Positions 52,451 to 61,309 of a DNA stretch of 64,000 nt are shown here, piece after piece (within the stretch, counting starts at the first letter, position 1; every line of letters begins with the position of its first letter). Origin of the DNA: Leeuwenhoekiella aestuarii (lineage in GTDB: Bacteria; Bacteroidota; Bacteroidia; Flavobacteriales; Flavobacteriaceae); assembly GCF_004104055.1 (NCBI RefSeq), contig NZ_QOVJ01000008.1, forward strand, positions 62,001-126,000. Reading direction: 5' to 3'. Both the position numbers and the translations under genes were made by a program. The notes below the pieces were generated by a model. That model saw nothing but the letters and a program-made list of their open reading frames with translations, was not told where the DNA came from and did no database searches.

Positions 52451-53635
52451 ATGAACTACAACGTAAACGAAAAAGGATATTACGGTGATTTTGGAGGCGC
52501 TTACATACCCGAAATGCTGTATCCAAATGTAGAAGAATTGCGCCAGAATTACATAAAAGTGATGCAAGAACCTGATTTTCAAAAGGAGTTTAAAGAGCTC
52601 TTGAAAGAATATGTAGGTCGCCCTACTCCACTTTATTATGCGAAGCGTTTTTCTGAAAAATACGGCACTAAAGTCTACCTAAAACGGGAAGACCTGTGTC
52701 ACACTGGTGCGCATAAAGTAAACAATACCATTGGACAAATTTTAATGGCAAAGCGCCTGGGTAAGAATCGAATCATCGCTGAGACCGGTGCCGGTCAACA
52801 TGGAGTTGCAACGGCCACGGTTTGCGCATTAATGGGCTTAGAGTGTATCGTGTATATGGGCGCTATCGACATCAAACGCCAGGCTCCTAATGTGGCCCGT
52901 ATGAAAATGCTGGGAGCAACAGTAGTTTCGGCAGAATCTGGTAGTAAAACACTTAAAGATGCAACTAATGAAGCCATTCGTGACTGGATCAACAATCCTA
53001 CAGATACGCATTATATCATAGGTAGTGTAGTGGGTCCACATCCGTATCCAGATATGGTTGCACGTTTTCAGAGTGTGATTTCTGAAGAGGTAAAAAAGCA
53101 GTTGCTGGAAAAAGAAGGACGTGAAAATCCAGATTATGTTGTGGCTTGTGTTGGTGGCGGGAGTAATGCTGCAGGGATCTTTTATCATTACTTAGACAAA
53201 CCTGAAGTAGGCATAATTGCTGTTGAAGCTGCCGGAAAGGGAATACATTCTGGAGAAAGTGCTGCGACTTCAGCTTTAGGTAAAGAGGGCATCATCCACG
53301 GAAGCAAGACCCTTTTGATGCAAACCGATGATGGTCAGATCACTGAGCCGTATTCCATTTCAGCAGGATTGGATTACCCGGGAGTTGGGCCCATGCACGC
53401 GCATTTGTTTAGAAGTGGCCGCGGCGAATTCATCAGCGTAACGGATGCGGATGCAATGCAAGCCGGTTTAGACTTATGTAAGCTAGAAGGCATCATCCCG
53501 GCAATTGAATCGTCTCATGCACTTGCCATTTTTGAAGACCGAAAGTTCAGGAAAGATGATGTAGTTGTGGTTAATTTAAGTGGTCGAGGTGATAAAGATT
53601 TGAATACATATATAGAATATTTTAAACTCGCTTAG
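52451..53635 (+). CDS. trpB: Tryptophan synthase beta subunit
   Basis: A 394-aa PLP enzyme of the TrpB1 type. PLP lysine is Lys89 in [14 protein letters not shown]. The phosphate-binding [28 protein letters not shown] and C-terminal [14 protein letters not shown] are intact. It condenses indole with serine. A short dispersed repeat (TATCCTAAGCGATAGTCGAA near 52405) lies before it. Confidence 0.97.
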   Translation: MNYNVNEKGYYGDFGGAYIPEMLYPNVEELRQNYIKVMQEPDFQKEFKELLKEYVGRPTPLYYAKRFSEKYGTKVYLKREDLCHTGAHKVNNTIGQILMAKRLGKNRIIAETGAGQHGVATATVCALMGLECIVYMGAIDIKRQAPNVARMKMLGATVVSAESGSKTLKDATNEAIRDWINNPTDTHYIIGSVVGPHPYPDMVARFQSVISEEVKKQLLEKEGRENPDYVVACVGGGSNAAGIFYHYLDKPEVGIIAVEAAGKGIHSGESAATSALGKEGIIHGSKTLLMQTDDGQITEPYSISAGLDYPGVGPMHAHLFRSGRGEFISVTDADAMQAGLDLCKLEGIIPAIESSHALAIFEDRKFRKDDVVVVNLSGRGDKDLNTYIEYFKLA

Positions 53636-53652
53636 GCGAGTTTGATTTTTTC

Positions 53653-53701
53653 ATTTCCGTAAAGGTCGAGTTTAATTTTTCATTTCCGCGAAGGCGGAAA
53701 T
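53653..53701. repeat. Palindromic repeats between trpB and the GIY-YIG gene
   Basis: A partial copy (CATTTCCGTAAAGGTCGAG) near 53652 and a full copy, ATTTCCGCGAAGGCGGAAAT (53682-53701), of the family seen at 39163 and 49646. The GIY-YIG start codon is 26 bp further on. Confidence 0.85.
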
Positions 53702-53726
53702 CTCATGATACAAACTCCAATACCCA

Positions 53727-54017
53727 ATGGAAGAATTATTTTACACATATATACTAACTAACAGAAATCATACAGTTCTGTATATTGGGGTAACTAGCGA
53801 TCTAAGAAAAAGACTTAAGCAGCACACACAAAAAAGTAATGAAGGGTTTACAGGAAAATACAATGTCGAGAAACTCATCTATTTTGAATCTACTCCTTAT
53901 GTCGAAAATGCCATTAAAAGGGAAAAACAGCTCAAAAAATGGAATCCAGCTTGGAAAGAGAACCTGATTAACGAAATGAATCCAGATTGGAAGGACCTGA
54001 GTTGGATGGTAGCATAA
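53727..54017 (+). CDS. Small GIY-YIG endonuclease-like protein
   Basis: A 96-aa single-domain protein of the UPF0213/YhbQ-like type. GIY-YIG halves are YTYIL and LYIGVT, the catalytic Arg is in SDLRKRLKQH, and the metal-binding Glu is in AIKREKQLKKW. No extra DNA-binding domain is present. It lies between trpB and trpA in the same direction, flanked by palindromic repeats, and has no known role in tryptophan synthesis. Small GIY-YIG genes are numerous and mobile-looking in Bacteroidota genomes. Confidence 0.92.
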   Translation: MEELFYTYILTNRNHTVLYIGVTSDLRKRLKQHTQKSNEGFTGKYNVEKLIYFESTPYVENAIKREKQLKKWNPAWKENLINEMNPDWKDLSWMVA

Positions 54018-54089
54018 AATATAAGTGGCTCTAATTAAAAGATTTTTAAAGATTTCCACCTGTGTGGTAATGACTAAAAAAAGATATAA

Positions 54090-54854
54090 ATGAACAGAAT
54101 AAATAAAAAATTACAGGAAGACAAGAAGTTGCTTTCTATCTATTTTACGGCAGGATATCCCAAATTGGAAGATACAGTACCGGTATTGGAAGAGTTGGTT
54201 AAATCCGGAGTTGATATGATTGAGATTGGGCTTCCGTTTAGTGATCCGTTAGCAGATGGACCTACCATTCAGGAAAGTTCTACTACTGCGCTAAAAAACG
54301 GAATGACCACCACAAAGCTTTTTGACCAGATCAAAGACATTAGAAAAACGGTTGACATTCCTTTAATCGTTATGGGGTATTTCAACCCCATGCTTCAGTA
54401 CGGTGTTGAGAAATTTTGCAAAGCATGTTCTGAAATCGGTATTGACGGACTCATCATGCCAGATCTGCCGCTTGCTGAATATGAAGAACATTACAAAGCT
54501 ACATTTGAAAAGTATGATCTTAAAATGGTCTTTTTGATCACACCACAGACTTCAGACAAGCGTATTAAACAGATAGATACTGCTAGTGACGGCTTCATTT
54601 ATATGGTGAGTAGTGCGAGTACTACCGGTAAAACTTCAGGCTTCAGCAACGTGCAAAGGGAGTATTTTGAACGAATTGATGCTTTGAATCTTAAAAACCC
54701 ACAGATCGTAGGTTTTGGAATAAAAGATGAAGAGACATTTAAAGCGGCTACTAAAACCGCAAAAGGCGCCATTATTGGTTCAGCATTTATAAAAATGCTT
54801 ACTGAAAAAGGAATTGAAGGAATTTCAAGCTTTATCAAATCAATAAGACCCTGA
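54090..54854 (+). CDS. trpA: Tryptophan synthase alpha subunit
   Basis: A 254-aa TIM-barrel enzyme. Catalytic Glu45 and Asp56 lie in EIGLPFSDPLADGPTIQ, with GLIMPDLPLAEYEE, VFLITPQTSDKRI and VSSASTTG loop motifs. It cleaves indole-3-glycerol phosphate and channels indole to TrpB. It is the last gene of the operon, separated from trpB by the GIY-YIG insertion. Confidence 0.97.
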   Translation: MNRINKKLQEDKKLLSIYFTAGYPKLEDTVPVLEELVKSGVDMIEIGLPFSDPLADGPTIQESSTTALKNGMTTTKLFDQIKDIRKTVDIPLIVMGYFNPMLQYGVEKFCKACSEIGIDGLIMPDLPLAEYEEHYKATFEKYDLKMVFLITPQTSDKRIKQIDTASDGFIYMVSSASTTGKTSGFSNVQREYFERIDALNLKNPQIVGFGIKDEETFKAATKTAKGAIIGSAFIKMLTEKGIEGISSFIKSIRP

Positions 54855-54948
54855 TTAACAACAAGTCTTAACCTTGTCTTAGCAAGACCTTATTAATAAT
54901 TAACAACTCTTCTTTGTATCTTTAGAATAACAAAAAAGAGAAAATATT

Positions 54949-55077
54949 ATGGATAAGAAATTTGAAAGAACTGTAGAACAAAAGAACCCAACAAATCCTA
55001 CAGGTAACAGAAACGAGAAAACAAATAAGGTTGACATTGATGAAAAAACAATCAAAGACCAACAGAATAAACAATAA
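54949..55077 (+). CDS. 42-aa hydrophilic small protein
   Basis: A short frame starting MDKKFERTVEQKNPTNPTG and ending in a Lys/Gln-rich tail, with no hydrophobic segment. Codon use is normal for the window. It is followed directly by a strong terminator and preceded by an element resembling a -7 box (TATCTTTA at 54917-54924). It could be independent or the last cistron after trpA. It looks like the disordered small proteins common in Flavobacteriia, but I cannot assign a function. Confidence 0.5.
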   Translation: MDKKFERTVEQKNPTNPTGNRNEKTNKVDIDEKTIKDQQNKQ

Positions 55078-55098
55078 GACGATTTATTAAAATTCACA

Positions 55099-55136
55099 TA
55101 AAAAAGCCGATTTAGAGTTTCTAAATCGGCTTTTTT
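55099..55136 (+). terminator. Bidirectional terminator after the trp region
   Basis: AAAAAAGCCGATTTAG pairs with CTAAATCGGCTTTTTT around a five-base loop. It separates the plus-strand trp region from the convergent SulP gene, and T-runs exist on both strands. Confidence 0.95.
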
Positions 55137-55150
55137 GTGTGATTCTTCGT

Positions 55151-56695
55151 CTAGTATTCTATTCGGTTTTCGACAATCTTGTAGGTTGGGTCTTCCATAA
55201 TATTCACATCGATTATGGCTTCTGCATTTTTCAACAAACGGATACAATCTTTACTCAAATAGCGCAAATGTACTTTTTTACCTATTTTATGATAGCGCTG
55301 TGTAATTACATTTAAGGCTTCAATAGCAGACATGTCAGAAACACGGCTTTCCTTAAAATCTATGATCACTTCTTCAGGATCATTCAAAACATCAAACTTT
55401 TCTATAAAGTTAGTCGTTGAAGCAAAAAACAACGGACCAAATATCTCATAATGTTTAATTCCATCATCATCTACATACTTGCGAGCTCTAATGCGTTTAG
55501 CGCTTTCCCAGGCAAAAAAGAGTGCAGAAAGGATTACTCCTACTAACACAGCTAGAGCCAGGTTGTGCAAAATAACAGTGATCACCGCCACAATAATTAC
55601 AAGGAAGACATCCTTTTTAGGCACTTTATTTATAATTTTTAAACTCACCCATTCAAAGGTTCCTATTGCCACCATAATCATAACTCCTACCAGTGCCGCC
55701 ATAGGTACTTTTTCGATTACCGGAGCTCCAAACAAAACAATAATCAGGATGGTAAGTGCTGCAATAATACCCGAAAGTCTCGCGCGAGATCCTGCTGAAA
55801 GGTTTACCAAAGTTTGAGCGATCATAGGGCACCCTCCCATTCCAAAGAAAAAGCCGTTCAACATATTAGAACTTCCTTGTGCAATACACTCCCGGTTACC
55901 ATTTCCTTTAGTTTCTGTGATCTCATCAACTAAGTTTAAGGTTAACAAACCTTCGGTAAGCCCTACAGCTGCCATCACCATAGAATAGGGTGCGATAATC
56001 GTTAAAGTTTCAAAAGAAATAGGAATTTCAGGAATGTGAAATGGAGGAAAACCACCGCTTACAGAAGCGATATCTTTTACAGTTTTGGTGTCAATCCCTA
56101 AGAAATAAACCAAAAGAAAAACCACAATAATTGCTACTAAAGAAGAAGGAACTGCTTTGGTTAATTTCGGTAAAAAGATCACAATTGCAATCGTCAAAGC
56201 TACCAGTCCGGCCATAATCATTAAAGGCGTTCCGGTCAGCCAGGAAACTTCACCATTTACAATGGTTTTAAACTGCTTGATCTGAGACATGAAAATCACA
56301 ATTGCCAGACCGTTTACAAACCCAAACATCACCGGATGTGGGACCAGTCTGATAAATTTTCCCAGTTTAAAAAGTCCTATAAAAATCTGGATAACTCCCG
56401 CTAAAGCAACAGCCGCTAACACGTATTCCAGTCCGTTAGAATTCATCAAGGCTATCAGGGTAATAACAGTAGCACCTGCTCCCCCGGAGATCATTCCCGG
56501 TCTTCCACCAAAAATTGCTGTGATCAATCCTGCTATAAAAGAAGCATATAAGCCCATCAATGGCGGAAAGCCAGCCAGGATAGCAAAAGATAACGACTCG
56601 GGTATCATCGTCATCGCAACAGTCAAACCTGCTAATACTTCTGTTTTATAATTAACCTTTTGAGTGAGATCAAATAAGTTGAATACTTTTTTCAT
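55151..56695 (-). CDS. SulP-family anion transporter with STAS domain
   Basis: A 514-aa membrane protein. It has about 11-14 helices and SulP motifs (AGLTVAMTMIPESLSFAILAG, FGGRPGMISGGAGATV, GMGGCPMIAQTLVNLSAGSRARLSG). A C-terminal STAS domain lies at about 410-510 (FFASTTNFIEKF, EEVIIDFKESRVSDMSAIEAL). SulP proteins carry sulfate, bicarbonate or other anions; the marine setting makes bicarbonate or sulfate likely, but the substrate cannot be read off. No carbonic anhydrase is adjacent in the window. Confidence 0.92.
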   Translation of the reverse strand: MKKVFNLFDLTQKVNYKTEVLAGLTVAMTMIPESLSFAILAGFPPLMGLYASFIAGLITAIFGGRPGMISGGAGATVITLIALMNSNGLEYVLAAVALAGVIQIFIGLFKLGKFIRLVPHPVMFGFVNGLAIVIFMSQIKQFKTIVNGEVSWLTGTPLMIMAGLVALTIAIVIFLPKLTKAVPSSLVAIIVVFLLVYFLGIDTKTVKDIASVSGGFPPFHIPEIPISFETLTIIAPYSMVMAAVGLTEGLLTLNLVDEITETKGNGNRECIAQGSSNMLNGFFFGMGGCPMIAQTLVNLSAGSRARLSGIIAALTILIIVLFGAPVIEKVPMAALVGVMIMVAIGTFEWVSLKIINKVPKKDVFLVIIVAVITVILHNLALAVLVGVILSALFFAWESAKRIRARKYVDDDGIKHYEIFGPLFFASTTNFIEKFDVLNDPEEVIIDFKESRVSDMSAIEALNVITQRYHKIGKKVHLRYLSKDCIRLLKNAEAIIDVNIMEDPTYKIVENRIEY

Positions 56696-57125
56696 AAAGG
56701 TAGTTTAATGCCTGGTGCTTCGATTTTTATGTCTTTACGCGTTAAGTGGATTAAAAAACAAGAGTAAACTACCTCGGGGCAGGCCCACGAGGCATTTGTT
56801 AGAAACAAATTTTCAATTTCGCGGCAAGCCTCAGGGGTAGTAAACCCTTTGGCAGTGCCATTAAAAACTGAACGTATTGGAATTTAGCTTGTTAACATCC
56901 TTCTCAATTTGGCTGCAAAAATAGCTTTTTTAATCAGAAGCCAAAGCGATAAACCCGCTCATTAGCACTCAGAAGTAAAGGTTTAAATCAGCTAATTTCA
57001 CTACAAGGATTTCGCTGTCAGATCAGGTCTGTTTCAGTTCAAAATCTCGTTAAACTTATACTAATGCAGATTGGTGGAGTTGCCAGCCTGTATCAATGTC
57101 TTATTTTCGTATAAAATGAATACTT
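56696..57125. other. 430-bp gap with dispersed repeat
   Basis: No gene. Positions about 56783-56870 carry a diverged copy of the repeat also seen near 43480, 44085 and 63725 (core CAATTTCGCGGCAAGCCTC, later AAACCCTTTGGCAGTGCC). The last 60 bp hold the promoter of the sugar dehydrogenase; TATTTTCG near 57102 is a weak -7 candidate. Confidence 0.5.
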
Positions 57126-58397
57126 ATGAAAGCACGCTTATATTTACTAGCCGGCTTATTAGCTCTGGGTAGTTGTAAAAACGATACCAAAGTCTCTGAA
57201 GATGAAAAAGAAGAACTTGCAGACAATGGACCGGTTACTGTACAAACTACTGTTGGTCCTTTGGAACTTCCTGCTCCCTTTACCTCAGAGTCCGTGACCA
57301 AACAAAGCAAGGTCGTTGATTGGCCTGCTGGGAAAACCCCTATTGCTGCTGAGGGGTTTAAAGTAGAGCGTTTTGCAGATTCTTTAAAGCATCCACGCTG
57401 GACGTATGTAGCTCCTAATAACGACATTTTTGTAGCAGAATCTAATACTAAAGACAGCGCCAACCGAATCACATTATTACGCGATACAGACGAGGATGGA
57501 AAAATAGATGAACGCTTTGTCTTTAAAGATAAATTGAATCAAAACTTCGGAATGCTGGTTCTTGGTGATTTTTTCTACATCGCTAATACAGATGGACTTT
57601 ATCGCTTTCCCTATACCGAAGGACAAACCAAATTAGAAGGTGAAGGAGAAAAAATAGTAGAACTTTCTGCTAGTGGTTACAACAACCACTGGACGCGAAA
57701 TATCATCACGAACGAAGCTGGCGATAAGATTTACATCTCTGTAGGTTCTGCAAGTAATGTAGGAGAACAAGGAATGGAGAAAGAAGAACGCCGCGCGAAT
57801 ATTCTAGAGGTTAATCCGGACGGAAGCGGAGAAATCGTTTATGCTTCCGGTTTGAGAAACCCTGTAGGTATGGACTGGAATCCGGTTACTGGTGATCTTT
57901 GGACTGCTGTTAACGAGCGTGACGAGTTGGGCAATAATCTGGTTCCTGATTATGCCACAAGTGTAAAAAAAGGCGGCTGGTATGGATGGCCTTATAGCTA
58001 TTATGGTCAAATCAATGACCCAAGATGGGATGAAGATCCGCATCAGGATTTAGTAGACAAAGCAATTATTCCAGATGTGCCTTTAGGACCACATACAGCC
58101 TCATTAGGTTTTACCTTTTATACTGCAGATCAATTTCCCCAGATGTATCAAAACGGAGCATTTGTTGGGCAACACGGTTCTTGGAATCGCGAACCGTTCT
58201 CAGGCTACAAAGTGGTTTTTATTCCTTTTGAAAATGGAATTCCAAAAGAACCTGTTGATTTTCTAACCGGCTTTGTTCCTGATGAAAATGGAAATGAAGT
58301 TTACGGTCGCCCTGTTGCAACTACAGCTGCTCCAGATGGCTCTCTTTTAGTTAACGATGATGACGGCGGAGTGATCTGGCGTGTATCTGTAAAATAA
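57126..58397 (+). CDS. PQQ-type soluble sugar dehydrogenase lipoprotein
   Basis: A 423-aa lipoprotein (lipobox LALGSCK, Cys17). The six-bladed beta-propeller of the glucose/sorbosone dehydrogenase family is recognisable by WTYVAPNNDIFVAES, NNHWTRNIITNEAGDKIYISVGSASN, YASGLRNPVGMDWNP, DLWTAVNERDELG and GQHGSWNREPFSGYKV. Such enzymes oxidise sugars or aldehydes with pyrroloquinoline quinone. No PQQ biosynthesis gene is in the window. The TonB receptor gene begins 4 bp after its stop codon, so the two are co-transcribed. Confidence 0.88.
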   Translation: MKARLYLLAGLLALGSCKNDTKVSEDEKEELADNGPVTVQTTVGPLELPAPFTSESVTKQSKVVDWPAGKTPIAAEGFKVERFADSLKHPRWTYVAPNNDIFVAESNTKDSANRITLLRDTDEDGKIDERFVFKDKLNQNFGMLVLGDFFYIANTDGLYRFPYTEGQTKLEGEGEKIVELSASGYNNHWTRNIITNEAGDKIYISVGSASNVGEQGMEKEERRANILEVNPDGSGEIVYASGLRNPVGMDWNPVTGDLWTAVNERDELGNNLVPDYATSVKKGGWYGWPYSYYGQINDPRWDEDPHQDLVDKAIIPDVPLGPHTASLGFTFYTADQFPQMYQNGAFVGQHGSWNREPFSGYKVVFIPFENGIPKEPVDFLTGFVPDENGNEVYGRPVATTAAPDGSLLVNDDDGGVIWRVSVK

Positions 58398-58400
58398 TAT

Positions 58401-60482
58401 ATGGGCAACTATATTTTAAGTTTTCTGCTGTTACTTTCTTGTTTTGCTTTTGCTCAAGAACCGGTAACAGCAGATTCTGTTTTAGTACGCAACACATTAG
58501 GAGAAGTCATCCTGACTTCTACCCCTATTCAAGCTAAATTGCAGCGCATTCCGGCGGCTGTAAACCTTATAAATGCTGAAGACCTACAGCGCGGCACACC
58601 ACTTTCAATAGCTAACGAGATCAATAAAAATCCCGGAATTCAAATGCAACAGGGTGCCTTAAACACCAGCCGCATAAGCATACGCGGATTGGGCGCGCGC
58701 AGCCAGTATTCTACAAATCGTGTCAAAGCCTATATCGAAGGCATACCGCTTACCACTGGTGAAGGCGAGACTACTTTAGAAGATCTGGACCTCAACCTGA
58801 TCGAGCGTCTCGAAATTATTAAAGGTCCAGCTTCCAGCAGCTATGGTGCTGGTTTAGGAGGGGCGATCAATATTTCAGTCATCAAATCCCAAAAAACCAC
58901 TGTCAGCATCAACGGACTCACGGGTTCATACGGCTTGCTAAAAAGTGGAGCAACAGCGGCTTTAGTTTCTGCCAAAACAAAGGGTTTTATCAGTTATAAT
59001 CATTTAGAGAAAGACGGGTATCGGGAAAACAGCAACTACAATAGAAATTCGTATACAGCTTATGCGAAAACAGCTTTAAACGCCGTCAGTTCGCTTAGCT
59101 TTTTTGGGAACTACACGCGTTTAAAAGCTTTCATACCCAGCTCTGTCAATAAGGAAACTTTAATCAATAGTCCTCAAAATGCTGCATTCACCTGGGGACA
59201 AGCTCAGGGATACGAATCCTATGATAAAGCCTTAGCCGGTATTTCTTATTCTTGGAATATTTGTGAAAATAATTTGTGGCAAACCAGTGTTTTTGGAAAC
59301 TACCGCGATGGCTATGAGCCACGCCCCTTTGATATTTTAGATGAAGAATCCTTTGCTTTTGGGATTAGAAGCAATCTCAAATCCCAGTTTACGATTTTTA
59401 ATATTCCTGCGAAAAGCAGCATAGGTGTAGAGTATTTTGATGAAAACTACAAAGCCCAGCTCTTTGAAAATTTATACGAAGACAATTCCGGTAAAGGAAG
59501 TTTGCAAGGTGCTCGCTTTAGCAATCAGGAGCAAGACCGAAAATACCTCAACCTTTTTGCACAAATAAGTCTGCAGCTTACTCAACGCCTTAAAGCAGAT
59601 CTGGGGCTCAACTATAATCACAGTAGATATATTTTAGATGATTATCTAAATAAATCTGACACAGATAATAGTGGAGTATACACCTACCCAAGAATCTTTT
59701 TGCCGCAAGCTGGCTTGTCTTATGAAGTAGCGACTGATAAGTTTTTGTATGCTACGGTTAGCAGAGGTTTTTCGCTTCCTACTGTTGCAGAGACTTTAAC
59801 TCCCGAAGGCGCCATAAACCCTGAGATCAAACCCGAAACCGGAGTGAATTATGAACTGGGTTTAAAAGCGCAATGGCTTGATAAAAGCCTGTATACCGAG
59901 TTGGCTTTTTATACCGTGCAAGTAAATGATTTGTTGGTTGCTGAACGTGTGGGCAATGACCAATATGTAGGACGGAATGCCGGAGCTACTGATCACAACG
60001 GAATAGAAGTATTGGTGAATTACAGAACCCATCTTACTACAAACTGGATGATTCAGCCGTATGGATCTCTAGCTTTAAACGATTATTCTTTTGATGAATT
60101 TACCGATAACGACATCAATTATAACGGGAACGCCTTGACCGGAGTTGCCGACAAAGTAATCAACCTTGGGCTGGATCTGAAGTATAAAAACAGATACTCA
60201 TTCAATATCAATTACAGACATAATGGGAACATTCCACTGGATGATGCCAACACGATCTATAGTGATTCGTACAATCTCCTCAATCTAAGAACCGATTACA
60301 CTTTTAATTTTTTGAATAAGCTACAAGCTGCTGCTTATGCTGGGGTCAACAATGTGTTTGACACCGCTTATGCAGCGCAGGTGTTACCTAATGCCACCGG
60401 TTTTGGCGGGGCTGCTCCTCGTTATTATTACCCGGGAGAACCTATTAATTTTTACGTGGGATTGAATTTTAATTTGAATTGA
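58401..60482 (+). CDS. TonB-dependent receptor, possible PQQ or siderophore transporter
   Basis: A 693-aa outer-membrane transporter. It has a signal peptide (1-18), a plug (about 30-160; PAAVNLINAEDLQRG, RISIRGLGARSQYSTNR, RLEIIKGPASSSYGAGLGGAINI) and a barrel ending in a C-terminal LNFNLN. It has no SusD partner and no carboxypeptidase-like domain, so it is the classical TonB receptor type. Its plug pattern (RGxGARS, then a YxxGIP) recalls the E. coli PQQ transporter PqqU/YncD, and its partner gene is a PQQ-type dehydrogenase. PQQ uptake is therefore a reasoned guess. Siderophore uptake is the alternative. Confidence 0.85.
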   Translation: MGNYILSFLLLLSCFAFAQEPVTADSVLVRNTLGEVILTSTPIQAKLQRIPAAVNLINAEDLQRGTPLSIANEINKNPGIQMQQGALNTSRISIRGLGARSQYSTNRVKAYIEGIPLTTGEGETTLEDLDLNLIERLEIIKGPASSSYGAGLGGAINISVIKSQKTTVSINGLTGSYGLLKSGATAALVSAKTKGFISYNHLEKDGYRENSNYNRNSYTAYAKTALNAVSSLSFFGNYTRLKAFIPSSVNKETLINSPQNAAFTWGQAQGYESYDKALAGISYSWNICENNLWQTSVFGNYRDGYEPRPFDILDEESFAFGIRSNLKSQFTIFNIPAKSSIGVEYFDENYKAQLFENLYEDNSGKGSLQGARFSNQEQDRKYLNLFAQISLQLTQRLKADLGLNYNHSRYILDDYLNKSDTDNSGVYTYPRIFLPQAGLSYEVATDKFLYATVSRGFSLPTVAETLTPEGAINPEIKPETGVNYELGLKAQWLDKSLYTELAFYTVQVNDLLVAERVGNDQYVGRNAGATDHNGIEVLVNYRTHLTTNWMIQPYGSLALNDYSFDEFTDNDINYNGNALTGVADKVINLGLDLKYKNRYSFNINYRHNGNIPLDDANTIYSDSYNLLNLRTDYTFNFLNKLQAAAYAGVNNVFDTAYAAQVLPNATGFGGAAPRYYYPGEPINFYVGLNFNLN

Positions 60483-60501
60483 TTCAGAATAATAGAAGTT
60501 A

Positions 60502-61281
60502 CTAATTGTCTTCGGGAAGTGAAGTTTCTTGCTCTTCAAACTTTTTGAGTTCGGCTCTAAAATCGCCACTTAACTTCATCAAGGCATCCAGAAGATCCAA
60601 TTGACGCTCGGGTAACAACAAATCTCCCGGTAATTGCATCGCATCACAATATTCAAAAAACAAACTCTGATAATAGGGTTCTATTTGCAATTGACGATTT
60701 AAGAATTTTTGATCAAAATAATCATCTGTGGCAAACAGTATTTGATACTGCTCGTAGGTTATGGGAGCATATTCTTTTTGCTGCTTAGAAGGGTCTTTTT
60801 TAAACAACCCTATAAATCGCTTCGCCAGCATAATAAAATCGATCCCGTTACTGGTATATTTAGGTCTGTACTCCTGCGGGCTTTGTTTGACATCATTACG
60901 CACCAACTCATTTACTTGCTCATTATATTCAGTCTGATCAAATTTTTTCTCTTTTGGTGCTTCGGTAAGACGTACTTCAGCAAGTTCATTTAAACTTTCA
61001 CTGAGCTCCACTACCCAGACTTTCTCCAGTTGATATTTTTCAACCGTAAAAAATTGTGTTTCCATAAAAGGCGCGCTAAACACTAAAGAATCATTGAGCC
61101 GTGCGGCAATACTAAAATCCCCGGCATCTGTAGTAACCGTACTCTTATTCTGAGTCCTGTTCTCCACTAAAACACCCGGGACGCGTTTGTCGCCTGCATA
61201 GACCTTACCCGTTGTATTCTGAGCAAATACTGAAGTGGAAACAGCTAAAAAACAAATTGTAAAAAAGATCTTAATACTCAT
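60502..61281 (-). CDS. Exported carboxypeptidase-regulatory-like domain protein (paralogue 1)
   Basis: A 259-aa protein with signal peptide (1-20, ending VFAQ). An N-terminal beta-sandwich of the CarboxypepD_reg-like type (GKVYAGDKRVPGVLVEN, TTDAGDFSIAARLNDSLVFSA) is followed by a long helical region with NGIDFIMLAKRFIGLFKK. It is clearly homologous over its whole length to the next gene. Unlike SusC or TonB receptors, no barrel follows the domain. The start is the ATG at 61281. Function unknown; envelope-located. I recall this two-part architecture as a common hypothetical in Bacteroidota. Confidence 0.8.
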   Translation of the reverse strand: MSIKIFFTICFLAVSTSVFAQNTTGKVYAGDKRVPGVLVENRTQNKSTVTTDAGDFSIAARLNDSLVFSAPFMETQFFTVEKYQLEKVWVVELSESLNELAEVRLTEAPKEKKFDQTEYNEQVNELVRNDVKQSPQEYRPKYTSNGIDFIMLAKRFIGLFKKDPSKQQKEYAPITYEQYQILFATDDYFDQKFLNRQLQIEPYYQSLFFEYCDAMQLPGDLLLPERQLDLLDALMKLSGDFRAELKKFEEQETSLPEDN

Positions 61282-61309
61282 AAGTGTGTTTAGGTTGTAC
61301 AAAGTACTT

